Positions 63,214 through 64,000 of a stretch of 64,000 nucleotides of DNA are shown here, piece after piece. The stretch spans positions 682,001 through 746,000 of the forward strand of contig NC_089190.1 in the NCBI RefSeq assembly GCF_947507565.1, given 5' to 3'. A program made the position numbers and the translations under genes. Numbering within the stretch: the first letter of the stretch is position 1; each line of letters starts with the position of its first letter. Below the pieces are notes generated by a model that ran no database searches, was not told the DNA's origin, and saw only the letters and a program-made list of their open reading frames with translations. This DNA comes from Oscarella lobularis (Eukaryota > Porifera > Homoscleromorpha > Homosclerophorida > Oscarellidae).

Positions 63214-64000
63214 ATGGCACAAGCCCTCATCGGACACATCGAGCCGTACGACATCGCGTCGAGTTCATGGGACTCGTACTTGAAGCGCGTCGATGCGTAT
63301 TTCGTCGCCAACGACTTGACGGGCAACGACAAGGCGGCGGAAGCGAAACATCGCGCCGTTTTCTTGTCGCTAATCGGCGGGGACGCGTTCCGCACACTGG
63401 AAAATTTGGTGTCGCCGAACGATCCGATGGCGACCCCGTTGAAGATGATCCGTGAGAAATTGTCCGCCCATTTCTCAGCCCAGCTCTTGGAGATCGCCGT
63501 AACGCACAGTTTTTACAGTCGCTATCAAGCGGACGGCGAAAATGCGTCCGAATATTTGGCGACGCTGCGGCATATGGCGAAACACTGCGTTTCCAGATCT
63601 CACGCGAGCGTTACGCGATCAATTCGTCACCGGTATGCGGGACTACGCAACGCAACAAAAGCTGCAGGCCATACGGAATCTCACGCTCGATCGAGCGCTC
63701 GAAGAGGCAACGGCGCTGAAAAAGGCGAAGAAGCAGGGCCGATCGCTTCGAGCCACTCAGCCAGCGCCGCCGGAGGCAATTAAGCGCGTCTCGCCGGGAA
63801 AATCCTCCACGCCGACAGCGGATAAGCGGAATCCGTGCTACCGCTGCGGAAAATCCGGACCCGCGCCGCAAAAGTGCTGGCACAAAGACAAAATGTGCTC
63901 GGTGTGCAACAAAAAGTGGCACTTAGCGAGCGCGTGTCGCTCTAAAGAGAGAGGCGGGCGTGGGAAAGGATTGCGTCGCCAAAAAGGAGCGACGCACCGC
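63214..64000 (+). pseudogene. Ty3/Gypsy-type gag with two zinc knuckles, one frameshift, runs off window
   Basis: 63214 to about 63590: MAQALIGHIEPYDIASSSWD, SYLKRVDAYFVANDLTGNDK, AVFLSLIGGDAFRTLENLV, LKMIREKLSAHF, FYSRYQADGENASEYLATLR. A one-base frame change then leads to LRDQFVTGMRDYATQQKLQA, LTLDRALEEATALKKA, and NPCYRCGKSGPAPQKCWHKD (knuckle 1), MCSVCNKKWHLASACRSKER (knuckle 2). The gag order and double CCHC are typical of metazoan Gypsy elements. Pol would follow beyond 64000. Apart from the single frameshift it is well preserved. Confidence 0.9.

Overview
This window is eukaryotic and looks like early-branching animal DNA, most plausibly a sponge or a similar basal metazoan. The evidence is spliced genes with very short GT..AG introns (48-59 nt in five places), animal-type gene relics (dynein heavy chain linker, P4-ATPase exon, TKL-like kinase, single-pass receptor tail), and a dense, diverse set of transposable elements (TEs) typical of such genomes. 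The species assignment is inference. I saw no bacterial operons, CRISPR arrays, rRNA or tRNA genes.

Most of the window is a TE graveyard with nested insertions. 0-13 kb: a MITE end, a minisatellite, a Penelope-like RT scrap, a dynein heavy-chain relic, an acidic/ER-rich ORF running into a 1.1-kb satellite of 9-bp units, a deleted Tigger/pogo element, a THAP-domain relic, a gag-protease retroelement and a Harbinger transposase. 13-23 kb: a DUF4371/hAT-like gene split by an insertion of about 8.7 kb, whose two ends are tandem arrays of the same 0.6-0.75-kb repeat in opposite orientation; Penelope, MITE and fold-back pieces lie inside it. 23-33 kb: a TTAA-flanked fold-back element carrying a Tigger insertion, a kinase pseudogene, a second gag copy, a hAT transposase gene that still reads open across one 48-nt intron (716 codons), more Penelope, a RecQ-like helicase fragment and one possible host gene.

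33.3-37.6 kb is a terminal-inverted-repeat element encoding a retroviral-type (Ginger-like) integrase followed by an OTU cysteine-protease domain and then a second module resembling a USP (peptidase C19) deubiquitinase. 38-50 kb holds P-element and Mutator-like transposase fragments, a P4-ATPase exon, the 3' end of a receptor gene with a poly(A) signal, a second P-type N-terminal module, a Gypsy integrase scrap, small MITEs and a hAT 5' end.

51.3-55.7 kb is a complete Mutator-like element: long inverted repeats, a perfect 9-bp target duplication, and an OTU plus transposase plus SWIM-finger coding region on the minus strand. 57.9-62.2 kb is a P (THAP9-like) element with about 50-bp terminal repeats, a near-perfect 8-bp target duplication, a spliced transposase on the plus strand and a second convergent gene on the minus strand. 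The window ends in a pogo fragment and the gag of a Ty3/Gypsy-type element that runs off the edge.

The most notable theme is that two unrelated DNA transposon classes here both carry OTU proteases, and one of them adds a second deubiquitinase-like module. Almost every TE gene is broken by frameshifts; the hAT gene at 27-29 kb is the exception.
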